Of a DNA stretch of 64,000 nucleotides, positions 28,322 through 36,972 are shown in pieces. Below the pieces are notes generated by a model. It did no database searches. It was not told the DNA's origin and saw nothing but the letters and a program-made list of their open reading frames with translations. The stretch is taken from positions 1,781,547-1,845,546 of the forward strand of contig CP003940.1 of the NCBI GenBank assembly GCA_000317655.1, written 5' to 3'. Every line of letters starts with the position of its first letter. Positions within the stretch are counted from its first letter, which is position 1. The stretch comes from Cyanobacterium stanieri PCC 7202 (GTDB taxonomy: Bacteria; Cyanobacteriota; Cyanobacteriia; Cyanobacteriales; Cyanobacteriaceae). Both the position numbers and the translations under genes were made by a program.

Positions 28322-30346
28322 ATGAGCAATCCTAATTCTGTTGTTACAGATTTATTACAAGTTTTTCCTCAGTGGCGAACTCAAATCTATTTCAAATCTT
28401 CTTTAACAGCACTATCCCATGCGATGGAAGATCAGGTTTTGGCAAACACAGAAGAAGCCCTGATTATAGCTAGTTTTCAAAAAGAAAGGTTTTATCGTCA
28501 AGAAGCCCATCGCTATCGTCGTATTGGCAAGATTTCTCCCCATGTTTATGTTTTGGCAGCCCCTGAAACGGATTTTAGTAATGCAACGGATGTCTATGAA
28601 AAGATTGCTTTTGATGCTGATGATGCTTTAACTAATGAGTGGCATTTGGTGGTAATTGCCCAAAATTATACTAATTGTTTAATTTGTCGGGAAAAAACCC
28701 ATTTACCGAAAACTGAGGCGGCGGAGATGTCTATGGATAATAGTCGTCGTTTTGAAGGAATTTGGACTTTTGATCGTGATATTACCATGGAAGGGGCTTC
28801 TCTTCTATTGCGGCGTATTGCCCAATATCGTCCTGAGTTGGAGTCGAAGGTTGATGAGGCTTTGGCTCGTTATTGTTCTCGGGAAAAGAAATTATTTACA
28901 GGGAAAACTGTCCAGCCTACAGATGGACAAATTAATTCGCCAATTATTAATCCTGATCCTTTTGTACAACGGTTGATTACTTATTTACAGTCGGGGCAAT
29001 ATAAGTTAATCAAGGCAAACCGTTTTTTGAGTAATAAGGAGAAGAAAGAAAGGTTATTAAATTCGGTGACGGATGCCATTCGTCGCTCCCTTAATCCTGA
29101 AGAAATTTTGCAGGTGGCGGTGGACAAGTTGGGTGAGGGTTTGGGGGTGTGTCGTTGCTTGATATATCGGTGTCAGGAAACTGATCAAACGGCGGAGATT
29201 AACCATGAGTTTTTGAGTCAAGGGATAAAGTCTATTAAGGGGCAAACTTGGCCATTGAAACAAAATCCTTTGTTTAAGGAGGTGCTGAATTTACGGGAGT
29301 CTATTAGTATTGATGATGTTACTTTAGATCCTCGTACTCAGGGAAAAACTCCTGTTCTCAAAAAGTTAATTACTAGCTGTTCGATTATTTCTTGGCTAAT
29401 TGTACCGATTTTGTATCAGGGGCGTTTGTTGGGGGTGATGGAGTTACATCATTGTCAGGAACAACCCATTAATTGGAAACCTGAAGATATTGCCCTAGTA
29501 AATGCGATCGCAACTCAGGTGGCCGTGGCGCTGATTCAGGCAGAATCCTATACTAACTTAGAAGACCTTAATGAACAACTAGAAGCCCTCGATCGCACCC
29601 GTTCTAACCTTGTAGCCATCACTGGTCATGAATTACGTACCCCCCTATCTACTATCCAAATCTGCCTTGAGAGCTTGGCAAATGAGCCAGATATGCCCGA
29701 GGAGTTGAAGCAAATAATGCTCAATACGGCCCTCCAAGATGCGGAAAGGATGCGAAAATTGGTGCAAGATTTCCTCACCCTATCTCAGTTAGAAAGTGGT
29801 AGGGTGGAATGGAACCCCGAACCCTTATCTCTGGAGGAATGTGTGGAATTATCTATTTCTCATATTCGCTCCCGTCAGGATCAATCTTCTATTCCCGACA
29901 TTGAAAATTTAGTACCCCAACAGATTCCCCTCGTACAGGTGGATGGAGAGTGGTTGGTGGAGGTATTGAGTAAATTATTGGATAATGCCTGTAAGTTTAC
30001 CAATGGAGACGGATATATTCGTATTAGTGTCAAAGAAAAAGATCCTGCTAATTTGGAGGTAACTATATCTGATAATGGTAGGGGTATTGAACCTGATCGC
30101 TTAGACCAAGTTTTTGATCGTTTTTATCAAGAAGAGGGGGCTTTGCGACGTTCTGCAGGGGGTACGGGATTGGGTTTGGCTATTTGTCGTCAAATCGTCA
30201 ATAATTGGGGTGGACAAATTTGGGCGGAATCCTCTGGCAAAAATCAGGGTAGTAATTTTCATTTTACTATTCCCATTTTTGATGCGATTAATTTTCCCGT
30301 CAAGACGACTCAAAATAAAAAATTGCGATTAAAAGAGCGTTATTAA
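28322..30346 (+). CDS. DICT-GAF sensor histidine kinase
   Basis: A 674-residue soluble kinase. The first 190 residues match the DICT sensory domain (LTALSHAMEDQVLANTEEALIIASFQKERFYRQEA), which is common in cyanobacteria. A GAF domain spans about 255-405 (SLNPEEILQVAVDKLGEGLGVCRCLIYR, SWLIVPILYQGRLLGVMELH), containing cysteines but not the usual phytochrome CH pair. The HisKA H-box is ITGHELRTPLS with H436; the HATPase has LLDNACKFTNGDG, DNGRGIEPD and GGTGLGLAICRQ. Signals are unknown; the DICT/GAF layout suggests intracellular (light- or ligand-) sensing. No regulator gene follows. Confidence 0.88.
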   Translation: MSNPNSVVTDLLQVFPQWRTQIYFKSSLTALSHAMEDQVLANTEEALIIASFQKERFYRQEAHRYRRIGKISPHVYVLAAPETDFSNATDVYEKIAFDADDALTNEWHLVVIAQNYTNCLICREKTHLPKTEAAEMSMDNSRRFEGIWTFDRDITMEGASLLLRRIAQYRPELESKVDEALARYCSREKKLFTGKTVQPTDGQINSPIINPDPFVQRLITYLQSGQYKLIKANRFLSNKEKKERLLNSVTDAIRRSLNPEEILQVAVDKLGEGLGVCRCLIYRCQETDQTAEINHEFLSQGIKSIKGQTWPLKQNPLFKEVLNLRESISIDDVTLDPRTQGKTPVLKKLITSCSIISWLIVPILYQGRLLGVMELHHCQEQPINWKPEDIALVNAIATQVAVALIQAESYTNLEDLNEQLEALDRTRSNLVAITGHELRTPLSTIQICLESLANEPDMPEELKQIMLNTALQDAERMRKLVQDFLTLSQLESGRVEWNPEPLSLEECVELSISHIRSRQDQSSIPDIENLVPQQIPLVQVDGEWLVEVLSKLLDNACKFTNGDGYIRISVKEKDPANLEVTISDNGRGIEPDRLDQVFDRFYQEEGALRRSAGGTGLGLAICRQIVNNWGGQIWAESSGKNQGSNFHFTIPIFDAINFPVKTTQNKKLRLKERY

Positions 30347-30436
30347 CTGACTTTTTCGATTATTTATCTCGACTGATTTAGAGGGGATAATCGGGTTACA
30401 ATAGTTATTTGTTGATTATTTTAATACTAAATTTTT

Positions 30437-30760
30437 ATGAGTAATATTTATAACGTAGAGGTTAGCAATGAAGGGCAAACCTATACTTTTCAGGTGGCAG
30501 AAAATGAAACTATTTTAGCAGTAGCCGAAAGAGAAAATATCACTTTACCTAGTTCCTGTAATGCGGGGGTATGTACTACCTGCGCAGCAAAAATTACCAG
30601 CGGAGAAGTGGAACAGGGTGATGGCATGGGGGTTTCCCCTGAGTTACAGGCAGAGGGCTATGCTTTGCTGTGTGTGGCTTATCCTCGCTCTGATCTAAAA
30701 ATTGTCGCAGGGAAAGAGGACGAGGTTTATGATCGTCAGTTTGGCATGAGTCAAAAGTAA
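30437..30760 (+). CDS. plant-type [2Fe-2S] ferredoxin
   Basis: A 107-residue protein with cluster cysteines C41, C46, C49 and C79 (SSCNAGVCTTCAA ... LLC). It is slightly longer than photosynthetic PetF, with a C-terminal extension ending YDRQFGMSQK, so it is more likely one of the specialised secondary ferredoxins. It carries single electrons in the cytoplasm. It lies 91 bases after the kinase gene and 50 bases before ccdA. Confidence 0.9.
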   Translation: MSNIYNVEVSNEGQTYTFQVAENETILAVAERENITLPSSCNAGVCTTCAAKITSGEVEQGDGMGVSPELQAEGYALLCVAYPRSDLKIVAGKEDEVYDRQFGMSQK

Positions 30761-30770
30761 TTATTGATTA

Positions 30771-30795
30771 AATAAGGTGGGCAATGCCCACCCTA
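30771..30795. repeat. GGTGGGCA-TGCCCACCCTAC palindromic repeat
   Basis: AAGGTGGGCAATGCCCACCC followed by TACAG. A near-identical copy lies at 47888-47910. The GTGGGCA/TGCCCAC arms form a strong hairpin between the ferredoxin stop and the ccdA start. Confidence 0.75.
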
Positions 30796-30809
30796 CAGGA
30801 AATAATGTT

Positions 30810-31565
30810 ATGAATCTTGAGTCCATCTCAGAACAATTATACTATTTACAACAGTTTGCCAATGAGTTGGTTAATTCCCAACTAAGTCATCTCACGGTGT
30901 TTAGTGTGGGTATTATTTTATTGACGGGATTGTTAACCAGTCTGACTCCCTGTATGTTGTCTATGTTACCCCTGACCATTGCCTATATTGGTGGTTATCA
31001 GTCTCGGGGCAGGTTATCTAGTTTTTTTCAGTCGATTTATTTTGCCTTGGGTTTGGCCACTACTCTGGCTATTTTAGGAGTTGGGGCGGCGGTTTTTGGT
31101 AAGGTTTATGGACAAATCGGGGTGGGTTTACCTATTTTGGTAAGTGCGATCGCCATTATCATGGGTTTAAACCTACTGGAAATTATCCCCCTCAAGTTAC
31201 CAAGTTGGGGTAACACTGACTGGGTAGCAGAAAATATCCCCGACAGTTTACGGTCATATCTTTTGGGAGTAACCTTCGGTTTAGTTGCTTCCCCCTGTAG
31301 TACCCCCGTTTTAATTACCCTCCTTGCCTACATTGCCAACACTCAAAATATCTTACTGGGCACAGTTTTCCTCCTCAGCTACGCCCTCGGTTATGTATCC
31401 CCCCTGATTTTGGCAGGAACATTTACAGGTACTCTCAAAAAGTTACTTAGTCTGAGGATGGTTACTCAGTGGATAAACCCCATTAGCGGAGCGATTTTAT
31501 TAGGGTTTGGGGTAATCTCCTTGGCATCTCGCCTCAATCTTAATAGTCTTTTCCAATTCCTTTGA
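30810..31565 (+). CDS. ccdA: cytochrome c biogenesis protein CcdA
   Basis: I choose ATG at 30810 (MNLESISEQLYYLQ, 251 aa), because the upstream frame to 30777 would translate the palindromic repeat. Six hydrophobic helices carry the two conserved cysteines of the thiol relay: TSLTPCMLSMLPLT near residue 45 and VASPCSTPVLIT near 165. CcdA carries reducing power from cytoplasmic thioredoxin across the thylakoid membrane for apocytochrome c heme attachment. Its 3' end overlaps the convergent DUF3750 gene by 26 bases. Confidence 0.9.
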   Translation: MNLESISEQLYYLQQFANELVNSQLSHLTVFSVGIILLTGLLTSLTPCMLSMLPLTIAYIGGYQSRGRLSSFFQSIYFALGLATTLAILGVGAAVFGKVYGQIGVGLPILVSAIAIIMGLNLLEIIPLKLPSWGNTDWVAENIPDSLRSYLLGVTFGLVASPCSTPVLITLLAYIANTQNILLGTVFLLSYALGYVSPLILAGTFTGTLKKLLSLRMVTQWINPISGAILLGFGVISLASRLNLNSLFQFL

Positions 31566-31938
31566 TACTCAAAGAATAGTTGATCTGAGCTTGGTTTAAT
31601 ACCCATGCCACATAAGTATTACTATTGGGGCCTGGGAAATAACGATAAAGATAACAATGGGGATAATGGTCATAGCTGTTTTCAATCACCCTCATTAAGC
31701 GATGGGCTGTTTTTCCCTGCCAGAGGTATTCCTGCCAACTGTCTCCATTACCCACCCCTTGATAAACCCCCATCAAATTTTGATGGAGATGTCCCCAACT
31801 TTTTCCTCCCCTATCTCTGTTTTGCCACACCTCCCAACGATCGCACCTATGGACATCATGCACTACAAACCAATAGTGGACAGCCATAAAACCGATATAG
31901 GGAATCTTTGCCAGTCTTAACTCAACTTTTTTGTCCAT
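31540..31938 (-). CDS. DUF3750-family protein
   Basis: A 132-residue protein with ELRLAKIPYIGFMAVHYWFVV, RWEVWQN and GKTAHRLMRVIENS followed by NSNTYVAWVLNQA. These match the DUF3750 family (known also as a short protein in proteobacteria), with a conserved His, Trp and Asn pattern suggestive of an NlpC/P60-like or permuted papain fold; no function is known. It is convergent with ccdA, overlapping it by 26 bases. Confidence 0.75.
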   Translation of the reverse strand: MDKKVELRLAKIPYIGFMAVHYWFVVHDVHRCDRWEVWQNRDRGGKSWGHLHQNLMGVYQGVGNGDSWQEYLWQGKTAHRLMRVIENSYDHYPHCYLYRYFPGPNSNTYVAWVLNQAQINYSLSIKGIGKDY

Positions 31939-31985
31939 ATCCTCAAAAAGGAGTAGAAAAAAATCTACCCCTGTTATTTTTATAT

Positions 31986-32219
31986 TAACCTCAGTTCGGG
32001 ATAACAGTTCTCAGTATGGTAGGGGACGTAGCATGCTACGTCCGTACAGGTTGCAGGTTACAGGTTTAAAATACGACCAGCCTTTGTTAGTTCCTTGATG
32101 GAACTAAGTATCAGAAAATTAATTAACATTACAGTTTTTGTAAATTTCTTAACCTGATACCTGACGCCCGATACCTGGCACCTTTACAAGACTATAAATT
32201 TTATCCCGAACTCAGATTA
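31986..32219. repeat. composite repeat with 19-bp inverted ends and a 20-bp perfect palindrome
   Basis: TAACCTCAGTTCGGGATAA at 31986-32004 is repeated inverted, with few mismatches, at 32201-32219. Inside lies GGACGTAGCATGCTACGTCC (32024-32043), a perfect palindrome, and Cyt/Gly-rich degenerate repeats (CCTGATACCTGACGCCCGAT around 32150). This looks like one repeat inserted in another. No gene is seen in the whole 31939-32322 gap. Confidence 0.65.
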
Positions 32220-32323
32220 TATTAAGTACGGATAAATTATTACAATAAAATTCCCCCAGAATTGGGGGATTTAGGGGGCAATCAGGGCAATCTTGTTCAT
32301 CACTGATTACTCGAACTTGATAT
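32219..32323. mobile_element. 105-bp MITE-like element, copy 1 (cphA 3' end)
   Basis: The element has imperfect inverted ends (ATATTAAGTACGGATAAAT on the left; ATATCAAGTTCGAGTAATC-type inverted on the right) and a central palindrome TCCCCCAGAATTGGGGGA, then TTTAGGGGGC. Copies 2-4 are at 36758-36862, 43179-43283 and 47918-48021. Its right end touches the cphA stop codon (TAA, 32323-32325). Confidence 0.8.
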
Positions 32324-34944
32324 TAACCATCCTGCTGAGTTTTTTCGATAAATTCAATGGTACGAGTGACACTTTCGGGGAAAATAACCACCAATCCTTT
32401 GGGTTTAACCTTTTCCAAACCAGTTTCCAAGGCTTCCATTTCATCGATAATAACGTTATAACTAGCTTCAGGATTTTCGCTGAGGATACCCTTAACAATT
32501 AAGTCCGCCGCTTCTCCCTTTTCCCTACCTCGCTTGTCATCGTCTTCCTTGACAATAATATGGTCGAAGGTTTGGGCGGCAATTTTACCGAGTAGCATCA
32601 AATCCTCATCCCGTCTGTCTCCTGGACCCCCAATGACCCCGAGGCGATCGCCCTGCCAATTTTTCACAAAAGCCCCTACAGCTTCATAACCAGCGGGATT
32701 ATGGGCATAATCCACCAACACAGAATAATCCTTAATCTCAAATAAATTCATCCTGCCGGGAGTTTGAGCCGCCCCAGGGTTAAAGGTACGTACCCCTTGA
32801 CGGATTAACTCAATATCTACCCCATTTACAAAGGCCGCTAAACTAGCCGCCAAAGCATTGGCAATCATAAACGGTGCCATTCCCTTCATGGTGACAGGTA
32901 TATTTTCCGCCTTTTCGATGCGTAGAGTCCATTCTCCTTCAAAAATAGAGAGATAACCGTTTTCATAGATAGCAGCGATACCATCCCGACGGAGATGATC
33001 GATAATGATGGGGTTATTTTCGCTCATGGAAAAATAAGCGACCTTACCCTTAACATTTTTCGCCATCTGGGCCACCAAAGGATCATCCGCATTTAAAATG
33101 GAGTAACCATCGGGGTTTACCGCCTCCGCAATAATCCCTTTTACCCTTGCCATCTGTTCGATGGTGTCAATATCTCCTAAACCGAGGTGATCTGCGGCTA
33201 CATTCAACACCACACCCACATCACAGCTATCAAAAGCCAAACCAGAGCGGAGCATTCCTCCCCTAGCACATTCTAAAACCGCCACCTCCACGGTGGGATC
33301 TTTTAAAATGACCCCCGCACTCAGAGGACCAGTATTATCACCTTTTTCCACCATGTACTCCCCTAGGTAAATGCCGTCGGTGCTGGTGTAGCCCACTACT
33401 TTTCCTGTTTGCCTGTAGATGTGAGCAAGAAGGCGGGTGGTGGTGGTTTTGCCATTGGTGCCTGTGACGGCGAGAATGGGAATTCTACTGGGTTGATTGT
33501 CGGGATAGAGCATCTCTAGCACGGGGGCGGCCACATTGCGAGGTAAACCTTGGGAGGGGGCTACGTGCATCCTAAACCCTGGGGCGGCGTTGACTTCTAC
33601 AATTACTCCGTCCACTTCATCGAGGGGTTTGGTAATATCGGGGGTGACTACGTCTATCCCTGCTATATCAAGACCGATAATTTTGGCAGTACGTTCGGCA
33701 ATCCAGACATTTTTGGGGTGAATGTCGTCGGTGCGATCGATGGCAATGCCCCCTGTACTGAGGTTGGCGGTGGCGCGCAGGTAAGCAATTTCCCCCTCTT
33801 TGAGTACGGTATCCATATCAAAGCCCTGTCTTTTGAGGACACTTAATGAGGTGCGATCGATGCTAATGCGGGTTAAGACATTATCATGACCATCCCCTCG
33901 ATTGGGATCTGAGTTAGTTTGTTCAATTAATTCGTCAATGGTGGAAGTGCCATCCCCCACCACGTGGGCAGGTACCCTTTCGGAAACGGCAATTAATTTA
34001 CCATTAATGACCAAAAGACGATGATCATTACCCTGATAGTATTTTTCGACAATCACCGAGCGAGTTTTTGAGGCGGCCGCCGCTAAATCGTAGGCATCCT
34101 CAGCATCTTCCCAATCGTTAATATCAATGGTGATGCCCCTACCATGGTTGCCATCAAGGGGTTTGATAACAATGGGATAACCCCCCACATCTTCGATGGC
34201 ATCGGCTAACTCATCTAAATAATAGATTACTGTACCCCTAGGCACAGGAACCCCTGCATCACGGAGAATGGTTTTTGTACCTTCTTTGTCACAGGCTAAC
34301 TCTACCCCCAAAATGCCTGAATGCTCACTGAGGGTGGCTTGGATTCTTCTTTGATTTACTCCATACCCTAGCTGTACCATGGAACGAGCGCTCAACATCA
34401 TCCAAGGAATAGAGCGGGTTTCTGCTTCTTTGATGATGGTTTCGGTGGAAGGACCAAGGGCAGAAGTGGCTCGTAAGTCGTTTAAATCGGCAATGTCTTG
34501 GGCTAGTTCTTGGGGGGGGTAACTGCCTGTTTTGATGATGGAGTTACAGAGTCGGACAGCGGCTCTCCCTGCATAACGTCCTGCTTCTTCGTAAACATAT
34601 TCAAAGACTACGTTATAAACCCCTGGGGTGCTGGTTTCTCTGGTACGCCCAAAGCCCACGGGCATTCCTGCTAGTTCTTGCAGTTCGAGGGCGATATGTT
34701 CGATGATATGCCCCATATAGGTACCTTCTTTGACTCTTTCGAGGAAACCGCCACGATGATCTCGGGAACAAAAATGCTCTATCAAAGTAGGGAGAATTTC
34801 TACTAATCCTTCATAAAAGCCGGGGATCTCATTGGATGGTTTTTCGGCAACATCTTCTAAGTCGAGACGCATTTGTATTAGTTTTTGTCTACGAATGCTC
34901 CAATAATTGGGACCCCTTAAGGTTTGTGTTTTGAGGATTTTCAT
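32323..34944 (-). CDS. cphA: cyanophycin synthetase
   Basis: An 873-residue enzyme that polymerises aspartate and arginine into cyanophycin with ATP. The N-terminal part is followed by an ATP-grasp domain (GTKTILRDAGVPVPRG, PIVIKPLDGNHGRG near 250) and a Mur-ligase-like domain with GTNGKTTTT near residue 493, YTSTDGIYLG, and ECARGGMLRSGLAF. Length is typical. cphB lies 119 bases upstream on the same strand, the usual cphBA order, so one transcript probably makes both. The stop abuts the 105-bp element. Confidence 0.96.
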   Translation of the reverse strand: MKILKTQTLRGPNYWSIRRQKLIQMRLDLEDVAEKPSNEIPGFYEGLVEILPTLIEHFCSRDHRGGFLERVKEGTYMGHIIEHIALELQELAGMPVGFGRTRETSTPGVYNVVFEYVYEEAGRYAGRAAVRLCNSIIKTGSYPPQELAQDIADLNDLRATSALGPSTETIIKEAETRSIPWMMLSARSMVQLGYGVNQRRIQATLSEHSGILGVELACDKEGTKTILRDAGVPVPRGTVIYYLDELADAIEDVGGYPIVIKPLDGNHGRGITIDINDWEDAEDAYDLAAAASKTRSVIVEKYYQGNDHRLLVINGKLIAVSERVPAHVVGDGTSTIDELIEQTNSDPNRGDGHDNVLTRISIDRTSLSVLKRQGFDMDTVLKEGEIAYLRATANLSTGGIAIDRTDDIHPKNVWIAERTAKIIGLDIAGIDVVTPDITKPLDEVDGVIVEVNAAPGFRMHVAPSQGLPRNVAAPVLEMLYPDNQPSRIPILAVTGTNGKTTTTRLLAHIYRQTGKVVGYTSTDGIYLGEYMVEKGDNTGPLSAGVILKDPTVEVAVLECARGGMLRSGLAFDSCDVGVVLNVAADHLGLGDIDTIEQMARVKGIIAEAVNPDGYSILNADDPLVAQMAKNVKGKVAYFSMSENNPIIIDHLRRDGIAAIYENGYLSIFEGEWTLRIEKAENIPVTMKGMAPFMIANALAASLAAFVNGVDIELIRQGVRTFNPGAAQTPGRMNLFEIKDYSVLVDYAHNPAGYEAVGAFVKNWQGDRLGVIGGPGDRRDEDLMLLGKIAAQTFDHIIVKEDDDKRGREKGEAADLIVKGILSENPEASYNVIIDEMEALETGLEKVKPKGLVVIFPESVTRTIEFIEKTQQDG

Positions 34945-35063
34945 GCTATTTCTGATTTTAGACGCTACTTAGTTTGAGAGCCATGTTTTAGTGTCTCGTT
35001 TTTTTGAGACTTTTTACTGTTCAAGGTGAACATTCTTTTATCTTTTTGATCTTGGTGGGGATC

Positions 35064-35885
35064 TTATTGGTCGTTAACGGCGGCTGTGGGTTGATGGGTT
35101 TTACGATTATAGCGATCGCCATGGCAGAGAATATGTACCCTCAAGTTATGGAGAGCCAGAGGTGATTCGGCATCTACTTTTCCTTGATTGGTATAACTCA
35201 TGGCTTGAGCATCAACAACGGTAACGGTACCTTTACCAATTACTTCTAAATGATCATCGGGGGTAAAGAGGGCGCAGGTGTCTTCATCGATGCCGACTCC
35301 AATTCTTTCGGGATGGTTGGAAAGGGCGCTCAGTAGTCTTGCCATGCGGTTACGGTTGTGGAAATGTTGATCGACGATTACTTCGGGGATGATGCCTAAG
35401 CCCATGGCCATATCCACTAAGGCGCGATTGGGGGATTCTCCGCTACTACCTCCCGCGATCATGTGATGTCCCATGACGGCGGCTCCGGCGCTGGTGCCTC
35501 CGAGGGTGATTTCCCCTAGTTTTACCCGTTGGCGAATACGCTCCATCAGGGGGGTATCGGCGAGTAAACCGCAGAGTCGGAGTTGATCTCCCCCCGTCAT
35601 GAATACGGCGGTACATTGTTCTACATATTCTTGATAGGATTTGTCTTCTCCTTCGATGCGATCGCGCACATCCAATACTTTTAAATCCTTGACTCCCATA
35701 TCACGGAAAATGGATATGTAGCGATCGCCTATAATAGTAGGTTCCCGTGAAGCAGAGGGAATAATGCCGATGATGGCATCACTGCCTCCTGCACAACGCC
35801 AGAAGGTTTGTAAAATTTCCCGTCCATGTACTTTGTCCTCGGCACCTCCAATCACTAGCACTGAACTTCTTTGATATTGCTTCAT
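35064..35885 (-). CDS. cphB: cyanophycinase
   Basis: A 273-residue serine-type exopeptidase of the S51 family. The nucleophile elbow is GGTSAGAA near residue 133; VFMTGGDQLRL and VDQHFHNRNRMARLL supply other active-site residues. It releases beta-Asp-Arg dipeptides from cyanophycin. It is encoded directly upstream of cphA and divergently from trmD. Between cphB and cphA, GTCTCGTTTTTTTGAGAC (34993-35010) could form a weak hairpin. Confidence 0.95.
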   Translation of the reverse strand: MKQYQRSSVLVIGGAEDKVHGREILQTFWRCAGGSDAIIGIIPSASREPTIIGDRYISIFRDMGVKDLKVLDVRDRIEGEDKSYQEYVEQCTAVFMTGGDQLRLCGLLADTPLMERIRQRVKLGEITLGGTSAGAAVMGHHMIAGGSSGESPNRALVDMAMGLGIIPEVIVDQHFHNRNRMARLLSALSNHPERIGVGIDEDTCALFTPDDHLEVIGKGTVTVVDAQAMSYTNQGKVDAESPLALHNLRVHILCHGDRYNRKTHQPTAAVNDQ

Positions 35886-36076
35886 GTTAATTCCTACTTG
35901 ATTCTCTTCCTAAAATTACACCAACAGATAGACATTTTCGGCTCTCAAAAATGTTTATCCTATGATCATCTACACTATTTTATGGTTAAATCGGTAACAT
36001 ATCCAATAATTAGCGGTTCAGACAACAAGCCATTATCGATATTGACTCAAGCCAACTTTAGCAAATCATATTAACG

Positions 36077-36787
36077 GTGGAAATAAACGTTATTACTCTT
36101 TTTCCTGATTTTTTTACTTCTGCTCTTCACTCTAGTTTATTAGGTCGAGCTTTGAAAAAGCAAATCGCCACGGTGAACCTAGTTAACCCTAGAGATTTTA
36201 CCACGGACAAACATCGCACGGTGGATGATGTTCCCTATGGAGGAGGGGTGGGCATGGTCTTAAAACCTGAGCCTATTTTTGCGGCGGTGGAATCTATAAC
36301 TCCTCAGTGTCCCCAAGAGGTGATTATGCTTACTCCCCAAGGGCAAAGGATGGATCAGACTCTTTTTAAGGAGTTATCGACTAATTATCGGCAGTTGGTC
36401 CTTATTTGTGGACATTATGAGGGCATTGATGAGCGGGTACAAAATTTGGTGACACGGGAGGTGTCTTTGGGGGATTTTGTGCTGACGGGGGGAGAAATTC
36501 CTGCCCTAACTCTCATTGATGGGGTGGTGCGTTTGTTACCCGGTACGGTGGGCAAACAGGCTTCTTTGGAGGCGGAAAGTTTTGAGGATGGATTGTTAGA
36601 TTATCCCCATTATACCCGTCCCCCTGTGTTTCGGGGGTGGGAGGTGCCAGAGGTTTTACGGTCTGGGAATCACGGTGCGATCGCCCATTGGCGTCATCAA
36701 AAACAATTAGAAGCTACCCAGAAAAAACGCCCTGATTTATTAGAAAAACAAGAAATCATATCCAGTTCGGATAAATCATTACAATAG
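36077..36787 (+). CDS. trmD: tRNA (guanine37-N1)-methyltransferase
   Basis: A 236-residue SPOUT methyltransferase with GTG start (VEINVITLFPDFF). Typical blocks are DDVPYGGGVGMVLKPEP, ICGHYEGIDERV, the knot loop SLGDFVLTGGEIPAL, and LLPGTVGKQASLEAESF. It makes m1G37 to prevent frameshifting. The last ten or so codons (after KQEI: ISSSDKSLQ, stop TAG) lie inside the left end of the 105-bp element copy 2, so the natural C-terminus has been rewritten by the insertion. Confidence 0.94.
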   Translation: MEINVITLFPDFFTSALHSSLLGRALKKQIATVNLVNPRDFTTDKHRTVDDVPYGGGVGMVLKPEPIFAAVESITPQCPQEVIMLTPQGQRMDQTLFKELSTNYRQLVLICGHYEGIDERVQNLVTREVSLGDFVLTGGEIPALTLIDGVVRLLPGTVGKQASLEAESFEDGLLDYPHYTRPPVFRGWEVPEVLRSGNHGAIAHWRHQKQLEATQKKRPDLLEKQEIISSSDKSLQ

Positions 36788-36862
36788 AAAGTCCCCCAGA
36801 ATTGGGGGATTTAGGGGGCGAAAAAGCGATCCTTTTCACAACTAATTACTCGAACTTGATAT
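36758..36862. mobile_element. 105-bp MITE-like element, copy 2 (inside trmD 3' end)
   Basis: The left end ATATCCAGTTCGGATAAAT is within the trmD reading frame and supplies its stop codon. The central TCCCCCAGAATTGGGGGA palindrome and right end ACTCGAACTTGATAT match the other copies. Length is again 105 bases. Confidence 0.82.
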
Positions 36863-36972
36863 AAATCCCGAGAATTGAAGCATTAAAAATCAAAAAATAT
36901 AAATGTTAAAATAAAAACATCAAACATATTACAAATATTACATAACATTTAATTTTTGTTAGGCTCACAAAC

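Noticed and set aside
34993..35010. GTCTC...GAGAC hairpin between cphB and cphA as a terminator
   Set aside because: The T-run lies in the loop and on the wrong strand for these minus-strand genes, so it is unlikely to end cphB transcription.
35871..36074. 67-codon + strand frame between cphB and trmD
   Set aside because: It covers the divergent promoter region and has no conserved features.
36928..36946. TTACAAATATTACATA-type pair before the protease gene as an HLR1 box
   Set aside because: The two units are 9, not 10, bases apart and lack the G/T first base, so they do not fit the RpaB consensus.
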